64,000 nucleotides of DNA, from assembly GCA_025331125.1 (NCBI GenBank), contig JAOALB010000026.1, positions 248,001 through 312,000 on the forward strand, given 5' to 3'. The stretch's first letter is position 1; every line of letters starts with the position of its first letter. The notes beneath the pieces are model-generated. The model saw nothing but the letters and a program-made list of their open reading frames with translations. It was not told the origin of the DNA and ran no database searches. The DNA is from Mycogone perniciosa (Eukaryota > Ascomycota > Sordariomycetes > Hypocreales > Hypocreaceae). The position numbers and the translations under genes are program-made. Positions 55,055-64,000 of this stretch are shown one piece after another.

Positions 55055-57850
55055 TCAAAACGGCCTGGCGTTGAGGTAATCCTGGGCCTTGGTCCAAGCT
55101 GACTTCTCAGCTGCCGACAGCAGAGAAGAGTCTATTGTCTGCACGCCCTGGTTGAGCGCGTTGACAAAATCGTAGCAAATCCGGAAGTCGTCCGTTAGTG
55201 CCTCTGCCAATGGCACGAACGTCTTGGGGAACTCCTCTAGTCGGGCGGCCCGCGCCTCTTTGCTGTCGCTAGGTTCATCCTCGTCAAAGAAGGTCCGAAT
55301 GGCGATACCCAGTCCAATATCCGGTTCCTGTGAGAAAGGTAGTCTGGTCATTGTTAATTATGCGAGGAAACCTAAGCATATCGTGGTAAATGAAAAGAAG
55401 AGACAAACCTTTGGCTGATTTCCAGTTGATCGTTCCTCTCACGCTTGCACTGGCCGTACATAAACATTGATGCGACAATCGCCTCAATCAAGTCACGGTC
55501 AGCCTCGCGAACCGTTGTGGATAGGCCCCGGAAGCCCAGGAGGCTCTTGTTCAGAGGTCCAGTGTATCCATAGACCTGATGTCTCAGCTTCAACAGTGTG
55601 GCGCACTGGCTGATTAGAATCAGGCTCGCCTTCTCTTCATCGGTGCCCCTACGAGGCATGCCAAGCACGCCCTCATGATGCTTTCCACCAACAACTCCGA
55701 ATCTTATCAACTCAAAGGCCAGAAGGACAGCCTCGTCAACACCCGGCACTTCAGGGCGATTTTCCAGGGCTTCCTTGACGGCGAGCAGAGTTGTCGCCAG
55801 CGCATTGCCCCACTTGGTCAGCCTGTGAGAGTCATCCACATAGCCCCTGAGGTGGAGGAAGCGCCAGATTGCAACCGACACCACCATCTCGGTGCTATCG
55901 ATACCTCGGATATGCTTCTCTCTGGAAATGGTCTTTTCTACAAAGTCTTGGTTGGCAAGAGCTAGCACTTCCAATGAAACTGGGCCGGCAAAGTCTGCGG
56001 GGAAGAATTGGCGCAGGTCATGCTCCTTGACATCCCAAGTTCCTACTCGCTGTGAAGGAAGCGGCTGTACGGAGCGGTGATTGAGGGTATAGGAGAAGTT
56101 CGGATCAAACCAGACCTTCATTTTGATGTCCTTGTGTCCTATTCCCCGATGAACTCTGGGGATGATGAGACCAAGAGTCTGCTCCTTGATGGGAAGGATC
56201 TGGCTAGTAACCAGCTTCTTGTACTCATCCGAGGCTGTGCCGTCCAGAGTCGGCAGGATCAGGATCTGACCGTGCGTTATACCGTTCAAGATACGAGCCC
56301 CAATAAGTCCCGTGTTGAGGTAGTGGAACAGTTCTGCGGGCATCTGAAGACCGAGGTATTCGTGGTTGTCCTTTGTGAGACGCTCGAAATCGTTTACCCG
56401 TACTTCACCACTCTCTGTGATGTAGATAAAGTGATGGACCGCCATTCGTGCCTTGCGATACTTGTCCAGCCAATTAGGATCCTGTGCTTGCAAGATGTCG
56501 TTGAAGGAGGCGCAGGCATTAGCTACAGCCTTGTCAGAGGTTCTCAGGATGTTGACAGCATCCATGATGGTGAAAGGGTTGGGATATATCGAGGTGTCTC
56601 TTAGCGGCGGGAATGGTGGCAGGAACGAGGTGCCGGTCATGAGCAGGGCATCAATGAACATTGGTTCGCCGACGCCGAGTGTTCGCATGACTCTCTTCTT
56701 GGAGACGGCCGCCACCGTCCTGGACTCCCAGTCAAAGTTTCGAATGACGGAGTCTTGAATAGGATACAAGAGCAGCTCTTGGGGACCCATAACGCCAGCA
56801 CACTGTTCCGAGTTGATCATCTCAAAGTAGGCGAGCTTCCCTCGTGTTAGCATTACCTATGTGGCGCTAAAAGGGGACAAGGAAGCCTATGCGCCACGAA
56901 CCTGTGCGCAAGCATTGTAAGGAGGCACCAGAAAATGCAATCCCCTCTGCTTGAGGATGCCCTGCAGGAGAGGGTAGAGGTTCTGAAGGCGGAATGCACC
57001 TAGGGATGATCCGATCAGCAGGAAGTTTGTCTATGCAGGGGCAAAACAACGCACCTGGGTTGGCCCCAAAGGTTGTCACGGCTTGTTCGGCCTCGGTTTG
57101 CGAATACAGGGTCCAGGCCTCGTCCGTCTTTTGGTTCGCCGCCTGCCCACGCTTGAGAGCAATCTCATCCTGTCCAGTTATGGATTGGCCATCGAAGATG
57201 AAGAAAGGCACAATGCGATGCTTGTCCCACAGATCAAGGTTCTCTTTAATGTGGGCCTGGATGCCTGTGAGGCCGCCGAGCGCAGGAAGGAGAGGCTCGT
57301 GAGCCGGGGTGGTATCGAGGAGAAGGCTCAGATAGTAGGTCGCATCGACGGCAATGGCGCAGTCCTCAAGCTCGGCAATGTCATAGGTGCTGCAATCGGG
57401 GTTAACGAGGGGCTCATGTGTATGATAGGAGAGGGGAGAGGGGCAGCGACATACGTTGCCTGGCCATTGATCCAGGAATCCTCGGCAAGGACTAAAGGAG
57501 GCGTCAGCATGCACATCGTAAGGTTGATATGGCCCATCTGGTGTAAGGCGGTCGGAGCGGTCGCACAAGGCGGCCTGACGAGGTGTTTAGCAAGTCTCGC
57601 TACTATGGCGCTCAAGCTGCCTACAGGCGGCCCACGGCGCCAATTGAGCCGACACACAACCCCACGAAGCCATCTTGACACACGCATGCCCGCTGCGAAG
57701 CTCTGGTAGAGCTGTTGGCGATGCTGCGTGAGGTCGCGCGACTCAGGCCGGACTTCCACATGTCCCGCGACGATGACACAACACCAGCAAGACCGCCCCG
57801 CCCAGCTTGGGAACAGCTATCCCAAAGCCAAGGAAACACTTACAAGGCAT
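55055..57850 (-). CDS. MKT1: MKT1 post-transcriptional regulator (XPG/PIN-like), 730 aa, six exons
   Basis: Exons 57850-57844, 57491-57455, 57389-57055, 56999-56902, 56835-55409 and 55343-55055 close exactly to 730 residues. The first exon is only ATGCCTT, followed by a GTAAGT donor and a 352-bp intron. An alternative start inside that intron (MCMLTPP, in frame) cannot be excluded. The XPG N-terminal region (about 1-110) shows IAVDATYYL and FFIFDGQSITGQDE. The internal XPG-like region follows with AYFEMINSEQCAGVMGPQELLLYP and FIDALLMTGTSFLPPFPPL, and the MKT1 C-terminal domain (about 490-720) completes the family layout. In yeast Mkt1 binds Pbp1 and acts on mRNA stability and translation, affecting mitochondrial and stress phenotypes. 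A similar role is inferred. Confidence 0.9.
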
Positions 57851-58587
57851 CTTGACCAGCTCTCCGCAACTCGGGCGACTCTCGGTTCCTCGTTTGGATG
57901 TTATGCGACTCGGTCGGCGGGGGGTGAGCTGAATTCAGGACGAGGCCGCGTGCCTCCAACAACCAAAACCACAAAAAAGCAGCAGATTCGAAAGTGGGCT
58001 GGACTCGATGTGGTCGGCAGTTCAGACAGAGAGAGTCGGGGGTTCAAAAACAAAAGCTTAAGGAGCTGCTCCCCTCGTCCAAAGGCGCATCAAAGATGGG
58101 GCGAGTGGTCAGAACAAGAAGAAAAAAAGAACAGACAAGCCCTCAAGAGAGCGACTGCAGAGCTTGAAAAGGAACGCTTTCCGTGGGGTCGAGACGAAGC
58201 TGCCCTGCAACTGCACCAAAATGATGATCGGCTTTTTGGAGGTAGGAAGTTTGCTGGCGTTTTCCAGGTCTGGCGTACGTACAGTGCGGTAGTTTAGGAG
58301 CCGCCCTGACGCTCCCTGCCGCCACGATTGTGGCTAGTGGTACGGAGTACATCTCCATGTACATACTACTAGGTACTTGGCTGCTGAAGCCCGCCAAGCT
58401 CATGGAAATCGCCATATCTAAATAAAATCCCCTGGAATTGATTGATAGAGAAGTGGTGATAAGGTGCGGGGTGACATTAATACACGTCACTCTTTGTCGA
58501 CCTTTAAACCCTTTAAACAGACGTCAAGGAATTTGATTTATGACACACAAGGCTGCATAAAGTCGGTGTCACCTTGCATCAAACACC
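57851..58587. promoter_or_regulatory. divergent promoter region of MKT1 and the dioxygenase
   Basis: 737 bases separate divergent starts. A TACGGAGTAC copy lies at 58341-58350, and a CCTTTAAACCCTTTAAAC direct repeat at 58500-58518 is a possible A/T-rich core promoter for the dioxygenase. A plus-strand frame running 57728-58297 is antisense to MKT1 and not called. Confidence 0.5.
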
Positions 58588-59872
58588 ATGGCTACGACAC
58601 CAGATATCCCCATCATTGACCTCTCAGGAGACCAGAGCACTGTAGCACAGCAACTGATCGATGCAGCTGAGGGGCTTGGCTTTATTTACATAAAGAATCT
58701 GGGTCAGGACATCTCGGTCGATGATATAGATGAAGCTTTCGGACTGGTGAGCTTACCAAATCGGGCATTTCCGTGGAGGCCATGGCTCACCAACTCCCAT
58801 AACCTCAGTCCAAGAAGCTTTTCGATGCCCCTCTCAAAGAAAAGCAGACATGCACCATCCAGACTAATAATCGCGGCTGGTCTGGGATGCACTCGGAGAC
58901 ATTAGACCCCAAGAATCAAAAGGTGAGACTGGCAAGCCCCCTGATCTTGAATCACATCCGTACTTAGTTCTCCTATACAGGTCGGTGACTTCAAGGAGTA
59001 AGTTAAGCCTCACATCTACAAGCACACTTGATCCAATGAATTCTCATTCCATAACAGAGCCTTCAACTTTGGCGAATTTATAAATGGCAAGGCTCAACAA
59101 CCTCTCCCACCTACCATCGCCCCCGACGAGCCTCAAATCAGCGCCTTTGCAGACTCGTGTCATAATCTCTGCCGGAAACTCCTCCACCTCCTAGGTGTTG
59201 GCCTCGGTGTAAGTCCACTTACTGTCCTCCCCTTCCATCATACATTCCTTCCTCTTCGTCTCTCATCCTTGACAGGTTGGTGATTTCTTCTCCTCAGCCC
59301 ACAACATCGCCAAAGGCGAATCGAGCTCTATCCTTCGCTTCCTTCGCTACCCTCCAATCGACTCAACAACTCGTTCAGGCGATGATATCCGCGCGGGCGC
59401 CCACTCGGATTACGGTTCCATCACCTTGCTATTCCGGCTGAAAGGCCAGGCAGGCCTGGAGCTTCAAAAGAAAGACGGTACTTGGGCTCCTGTCCCCGTT
59501 TGTCCACCCGGTTCAGAAAACGACCCCAGCCCGCCTATTTTGATCAACATTGGGGACTTGCTCTCTTACTGGACCAACGGATTGTTCAGGTGTACTGTCC
59601 ACAGAGTTGTCTTCCCATCCGAGGATGGCGCAGATAACGTGCATGGCGAAAGGAACGTTGGGCCGAGATACTCGATCGCTTTCTTCTGCCATCCTGTGGG
59701 AAATGTGCCGCTGGATCCTGTGCCCAGCGACCGCGTGAGGAATTTCGTGCCATCTGAAAGTACGCCGAATGCGAACCCGTATGCGGAGCGGAAGGTTGTG
59801 ACAGCTCATGAGCATTTGCTCATGAGACTAAAGGCTAGCTACGGAACATTGTATGACGATAAAAAGTCATAA
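58588..59872 (+). CDS. 2-oxoglutarate/Fe(II) dioxygenase of the isopenicillin-N-synthase-like family, 345 aa, five exons
   Basis: Exons 58588-58746, 58809-58922, 58981-58997, 59058-59208 and 59276-59872 give 345 residues; the third is only 17 nt. The N-terminal DIOX_N block (PDIPIIDLSGDQ, GFIYIKNLG, NRGWSGMHSETLDP) precedes the double-stranded beta-helix. The Fe(II) triad is His190 and Asp192 (AHSDYGSIT) with His256 (CTVHRVVFP). Arg278 in the RYSIAFF block binds 2-oxoglutarate. The family includes plant hormone oxidases, fungal antibiotic-pathway enzymes and many orphan oxidases; the substrate cannot be told from the sequence. There are no biosynthetic-cluster neighbours, which argues against a secondary-metabolite role. 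Confidence 0.92.
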
Positions 59873-59979
59873 TCATTTAAAATGCCAATTCAGTTCACCA
59901 TAACACCCTTTGATGCCTTCTTCTTGCAACGCCATGTACTCTAGTTTATGGCCCATGATGCCTCAGCGACTCCAAGCGC

Positions 59980-62900
59980 TCACAACAACCCGCAATACCA
60001 CCGCCTCCAAGGGTCATGAAATCCATCATAATACTTCTTCGTGATACTTTCATCCTCCAAAATCGTTATATGCTTCAGAACTCTCCAATCGTAGACACTT
60101 ATCCAATCCAATCTCTCTTCGGGAAGATCTTGACGGAGTTCTTTGATTCTGGACAGCAGCGCCTTCGTTTCTACTTCCGCCTCCACCGCGTCGACAAACA
60201 TGATTTTTTTACGTCCCGGTTCCTCATCTTGAGTCGACAGAGGCCGCATATTATCTGTCTTCACCCATTCTTCAGCATCTGTGATGACGTTTGACAGCCC
60301 GTGCGCGCGAAACAAAGATCGTATCTCGGCTGAATTTGGAAGGCTCGCGGGCAAAAGAATCATGCGGTTCGCCAGCTGACACTTAGGTCCGACGTATTCA
60401 CATTGGTCCACTGCCTGTTCGGTCTCAATGGCTTGAGTTGCCTCTTCTTCTTCTTCTTCTTCTTCTTCTTCGGCATTGTTCGGTTCAATTGGATCTGGCG
60501 AGGGCGGGACAGAAGATTCGACGTCACTGTCTGGTATGACAATAATCGTCTTTCCTTTAGGTCGTGAAGAATGCATCGCTTCTGAGATTTCCAGTGCCAT
60601 TGTAGAACAGTTTGCCATCCTGGCACGGCTTGTAGAATGACCAGCCATCTTTTTACTTGGCAGCTCCGCAGGTTCGACAAACGATGTATTTGGTGTTGGA
60701 GTTTGCTGTTGTGTGGAATTGCCATCTCTATCCTCCAGAGGCCGGCGAACCTGTGACCAAGTCCTTGTCGGTGATGAGGGAAGTTGTCCATATTCAGCCG
60801 CGCGGCGTTTGCGAGATGGTGAGACCTCCATCGAAGGGGGCACAGCACGCCTCTTCTCTCCGAAGCCCGGGCTTTTCTGTTGATCTGCCTCATCTGCGAC
60901 AAAAGAGTTGGAGGGTGTAATCAATGATTGGGATCTTTCAGCAAGCCCCTGGGACTGTGAGGCCGATACTCTACGTTGCTGCAAACTCCCAGAAGATTGC
61001 TCTTGGAAGCTAACAGTAACGAGCTTTGACGGAGGCGGACAACTAGCAGAGTTCTGAGTTGTCTGTCTTGGAGATGGCGTTGGCATCGTCGTCGCAGTCA
61101 GCTGGGTAGCAGCATCAACACCCAGTCCTCTTGGGTCAGCTCCTTCTAACTTGGCGATCCAAGCAAGGTTTTCCTGACTGTCTTCTAGTTCAGGCGCAGT
61201 GATACCTTCCTTTGCCATCTTTTGAAGCTCCTCAAAGGAGACTGTGTCAGAAAAGTCCCGATCAAAGTGAACTTTTGCGACCGATGGGAACCGCAAGCTC
61301 CAAAACCCCGTGTTGCCTGCCTTGTCAAAACTGAAGCATCTCAGGTCAAAAACAGGGGGTTTTGTAAAAGCAATGGTCATGGGAGCGATCATGGGAATAT
61401 TTGTCTGGACTCCAGGTGCCATCTTGAGCTTAGTTCTGTCATTCTCGTCGATGGGCACCGGCATTGGGTTTCCATGGGAGATAAATGTTTTGAGCATAGT
61501 CTCATTGAGCTCCACAGCGTTCACAACAGTGAACTCTGGTATTGCATCCCATCGCTTGACCTCTTCCCTGTTGTCAAGACAGCCAACGTAGAAATGAGTC
61601 CATTTCAGATTTTCGATGTTATAGGACTTTGCTTTCGTTGGATTAAGCCCAGCCCCGACCACGGCGAAGTCCCCAACTTCTCCGAAATTACCGATGTATT
61701 CTTTCTTGAACTTTATAACGCGTCCGGAAAATGGCAGGTTATAGTTGGCGAAATTGAAGTAAGGCATGTCTGGCTTGAGCACCAATCCCTCTTCCTTGTC
61801 AACAATAATCTTTGCAAAAGCCTTCCTCAATGCAGAAGCAGCCAAGGCGTGATTGGTGTCAATAATCTGCCTTGGTACAAGTTCGGCCTGGCCCTTGTCA
61901 CAATGAACTGTTTTCTCAAGCAGCTTAAACCTCTCAGAATGACGGACATCCAGTAGAGATTGACCATCGATGAGCAACATATCATAATAAACTATCATTA
62001 GGTGTTCGTAAGGCCTCGGGCTGTCAGGGCATCAGTATGAAATCGGCCCCGTGAATTTACCCATCGAAACCTACGGTGAGTCCCGCTCAGTGTCCATGAA
62101 ACGACCCCGGCGTGCTACATGCTTTCTGATATGATGGAAGGGGAGTATTTTACGTTCCTGGCTGAAGGATCAGCAATGGTTACCGCCCATGCTTAGAATG
62201 AGGACTCACAACATCGCTGTAAACAAGTAACTCGCCTTCTAAAATGCACTCGGTGCGGATATTGGAGTCAGGTTTACCGATTCTCAATGAGTCCATAATG
62301 ATGCTGTGTCTGAGGTTAGTTTTGCATTCAGAGTATAGACCCTGTCCTCTGTCTTACCCAAGTAAATGATATCCTCGGTGCTGTCTTTCCCGCTCTTCGA
62401 AAAGATGCGAATGCCCTGCCTTCCCTTGCTGACGTCTACATGGATCTGACAGTACTCTCCATCTATTTTGGGCTCAACGCTCATTTGCCCTTGGCACATA
62501 TCGAGACAATGCTTGATACTGCGGGCCTTGAACCATAGCTGTCTCCCGACTTTGACTGAAAGCTGTGGTTTGATAGTGGCCAAGACTTTTCGATCAGTGC
62601 ACAGCGTGCGTGGGAGGATGGATCTTAGCTTCCCTTTGGCGTGCTGTAGGGTTTTGATCGCAGTGGCAAAGTCATCTTGAATCTTCAATACGAATGGCAA
62701 GATCATCACACGAGCGATATATGAGGTGAGAGTCAAAGATGAGAGGCTGGTAGTCTTTCAGTACCAGTCGCGTGAACCACTTGGCTTCCCTTGGAGAGAA
62801 CTGTCGGTAGATTGATTCCAGATCACTTCGGCCGCGCTGACTCATGGCCGCTTCAGACGTCCGAATGGATGGTGAGCTCCATTTTATCTTGGATGCAATA

Positions 62901-63356
62901 TGATGCAAGATCTCGTCAACATCCTCTACGGTGACTTGGAGTCTCTCGGGACGTGCTGGGTTAGGCTCAAGGGTCATCAGCCTTGATTCCTATGAAGGGC
63001 CGAGGTTCATTCGCACTTACAGTAACCGTAAGAATACGCTCTACGCAATCGGCAAGATCCAATCCAAGGCCCGGTAGTTTGTATGCTGCGAGTTCTTTTA
63101 TACGTGATGCTCCAAGCATTAACGCACGACCAATGATCTTTTCGAGACTAGGGGTCTGGATGCAATAGACTCGATCTGTCCTTTTCTCCGGGAGCAGGGT
63201 TGAGAGCAGAGCAGCAAGATTGCTGTCTGGCGCATTGATACGAGTCCCATGTCGCGCGAACCAGGTAATGACAGCCTGTGTGTTTGGCTTGCGAGCAAGG
63301 CATAGCTCATGAGACTGTTCCAATAAGTCGCAAACGAGAGAAAAAGGAAGAGGCAT
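59980..63356 (-). CDS. DNA-ligase-IV-like ATP-dependent ligase, frame broken twice (possible pseudogene)
   Basis: Recognisable parts in order are exon 63356-63021, a 55-bp intron, 62965 to about 62710, about 62709 to 62358, an intron near 62357-62304, to 62210, then 62157-62075 and 62020-59980. The ligase N-terminal helical domain is followed by nucleotidyltransferase motif I, EPKIDGEY, whose Lys codon is 62469-62467 (it would take the AMP). Motif III is VYYDMLLIDGQSLLD, motif IV EEGLVLKPDMPYF and motif V VIKFKKEYIGNFGEVGD. A Ser/Pro-rich, acidic linker with a Glu run (60444-60470) leads to a BRCT-like C-terminus ending DPWRRWYCGLL. The reading frame shifts once near 62710 and again around the intron at 62300-62357. 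No acceptable splice pattern restores either, so the gene is decayed or the sequence has two small errors. It is distinct from the canonical NHEJ ligase by its C-terminal layout. Confidence 0.75.
60444..60470 (-). repeat. CTT/GAA trinucleotide run coding for polyglutamate
   Basis: About nine TTC repeats on the plus strand encode a run of Glu in the acidic linker of the ligase-like protein. Such in-frame trinucleotide runs expand and contract readily. Confidence 0.85.
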
Positions 63357-64000
63357 CGCATCAGAGACTTTCAAATCATCTCAGACTTGGCTTCCAATTT
63401 GTGGACACACAATCAAAGAGAGACATCCAAGGAGCGTCTGTGAGCACAATTATCAAGCAGGCAGCAAACACGATGAAAACCGAGTGAGTGACGAGGCTGC
63501 GAGGCAATTCATCAGCTGAGGATTTTAGGCAAGGCTGGACTGAGATGCCTGAGAATGAGAGCCATGTTCAACAAAAAGCGCGACAACAATGAGCTGCATT
63601 GGGGCGATCGCACTGCCCCACCAAAATAGGGCTAAAGTGGTCATTCAGGTTCGGTGGGTTGGGCACGTTGGGCAGGTAACGCGAGACTGTCGCGAAGTCA
63701 CGTGTGCCTCGAGGTCACATGAGCGAGGCGTCACAGACAGCATTACGTACCTCTCGTATGGGCCAGCTTTTATTATTAGCAGTCAGAACACAATATGATT
63801 TCAGGATCTTATGCGAAACCATGCGAAACCATGCAAAACACGATCACCCACGCCGTCGACTGGGTTGCCAATATTGTGGAAATTGGGTTAACCAAGCAAC
63901 TTGTGATAAAAGGAGCAATGTCAATTAAACGGCCACTAGGCGCGGGGGACGTACCCACTGAATTAGCGACCTGTCGGCTCCACACGAGCCCAGACGAGCC
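63357..64000. other. upstream region of the ligase-like gene, right edge of window
   Basis: 644 bases with no supportable gene. The only structure seen is the short ATGCGAAACC direct repeat at 63811-63838. A gene beginning outside the window cannot be excluded. Confidence 0.55.
63811..63838 (+). repeat. ATGCGAAACC tandem decamer, 2.8 copies
   Basis: Two perfect copies of ATGCGAAACC and a third, ATGCAAAA, lie end to end in non-coding DNA near the right edge. Confidence 0.85.

Noticed and set aside
57083..57709. 208-codon plus frame opposite MKT1
   Set aside because: It is the complement of the MKT1 XPG exon and its introns; no independent coding sign.
57728..58297. 189-codon plus frame overlapping the MKT1 start region
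   Set aside because: It is antisense to MKT1's 5' end, has no domain and starts upstream of a divergent promoter.
62670..62704. A 34-bp intron that would bridge the first ligase frameshift
   Set aside because: It is far shorter than the 49-65 bp typical of the other introns in this window and would delete a stretch (LPFVLKIQD) that looks coding by comparison with the ligase helical domain.
1..64000. tRNA genes
   Set aside because: I looked for the B-box pattern GGTTCRANNCC on both strands and found only partial matches with no A-box partner. A covariance-model scan would settle it.

Overview
This window is nuclear chromosome sequence from a filamentous ascomycete, most likely a sordariomycete of the order Hypocreales. 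The grounds are short GT-AG introns (about 50-70 bp) with CTAAC/CTGAT-type branch points, near-random strand order of housekeeping genes, fungal-specific families (DUF3433, KNR4, RDS1-like, PET127, SSD1, MKT1) and an AA11 chitin LPMO. The order assignment is an inference from overall gene resemblance. I see no bacterial, viral or transposon genes, no rRNA and no convincing tRNA.

Layout. 1-3029: long non-coding DNA in front of a secreted AA11 lytic polysaccharide monooxygenase (3030-4244, +). 4743-8629 (-): a 1,240-residue DUF3433 membrane protein, convergent with the LPMO. 10409-12090 (-): KNR4/SMI1. 14483-17738 (-): exocyst SEC8. 18261-19836 (-): an epoxide-hydrolase-like protein with degenerate catalytic motifs. 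20735-23457 (-): HID1 homologue, divergent from mitochondrial PET127 (23779-26583, +). 28044-30211 (+): secreted acid-sphingomyelinase-like phosphoesterase. 31253-33485 (+): V-ATPase catalytic subunit A (VMA1). 33873-34736 (+): YIH1/IMPACT. 35155-36444 (-): a CASTOR-like ACT protein. 39310-41091 (-): METTL25/RRNAD1-type methyltransferase, divergent from the SNARE TLG1 (41740-42524, +). 42853-44536 (-): mRNA export factor GLE1, divergent across 2.7 kb from SSD1 (47250-51551, +). 53046-54054 (+): RDS1-like ferritin-fold secreted protein. 55055-57850 (-): MKT1. 58588-59872 (+): 2-oxoglutarate/Fe(II) dioxygenase. 59980-63356 (-): a DNA-ligase-IV-like protein whose frame is broken at two places.

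Exon structures were worked out by hand from reading frame, splice-site consensus and expected protein continuity. In every multi-exon gene except the ligase the phases close exactly. Functionally the window is a mixture: cell wall and secretion (KNR4, SSD1, SEC8, HID1, TLG1, VMA1), mRNA fate and translation control (SSD1, MKT1, GLE1, YIH1), amino-acid sensing (CASTOR-like, YIH1), mitochondria (PET127) and secreted enzymes (LPMO, sphingomyelinase, RDS1-like). It is not a metabolite cluster and the genes are not co-transcribed.

The most unusual signal is not a gene. A 9-mer, TACGGAGTA or TACGAAGTA on either strand, occurs about 22 times, essentially only between genes, where about one copy is expected by chance. 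It often pairs into short imperfect palindromes. Other points worth attention are the doubly frameshifted ligase gene, the epoxide hydrolase relative lacking its catalytic His, a 172-codon stop-free in-frame leader before VMA1, and first coding exons of only 7 and 9 nt (MKT1, VMA1).
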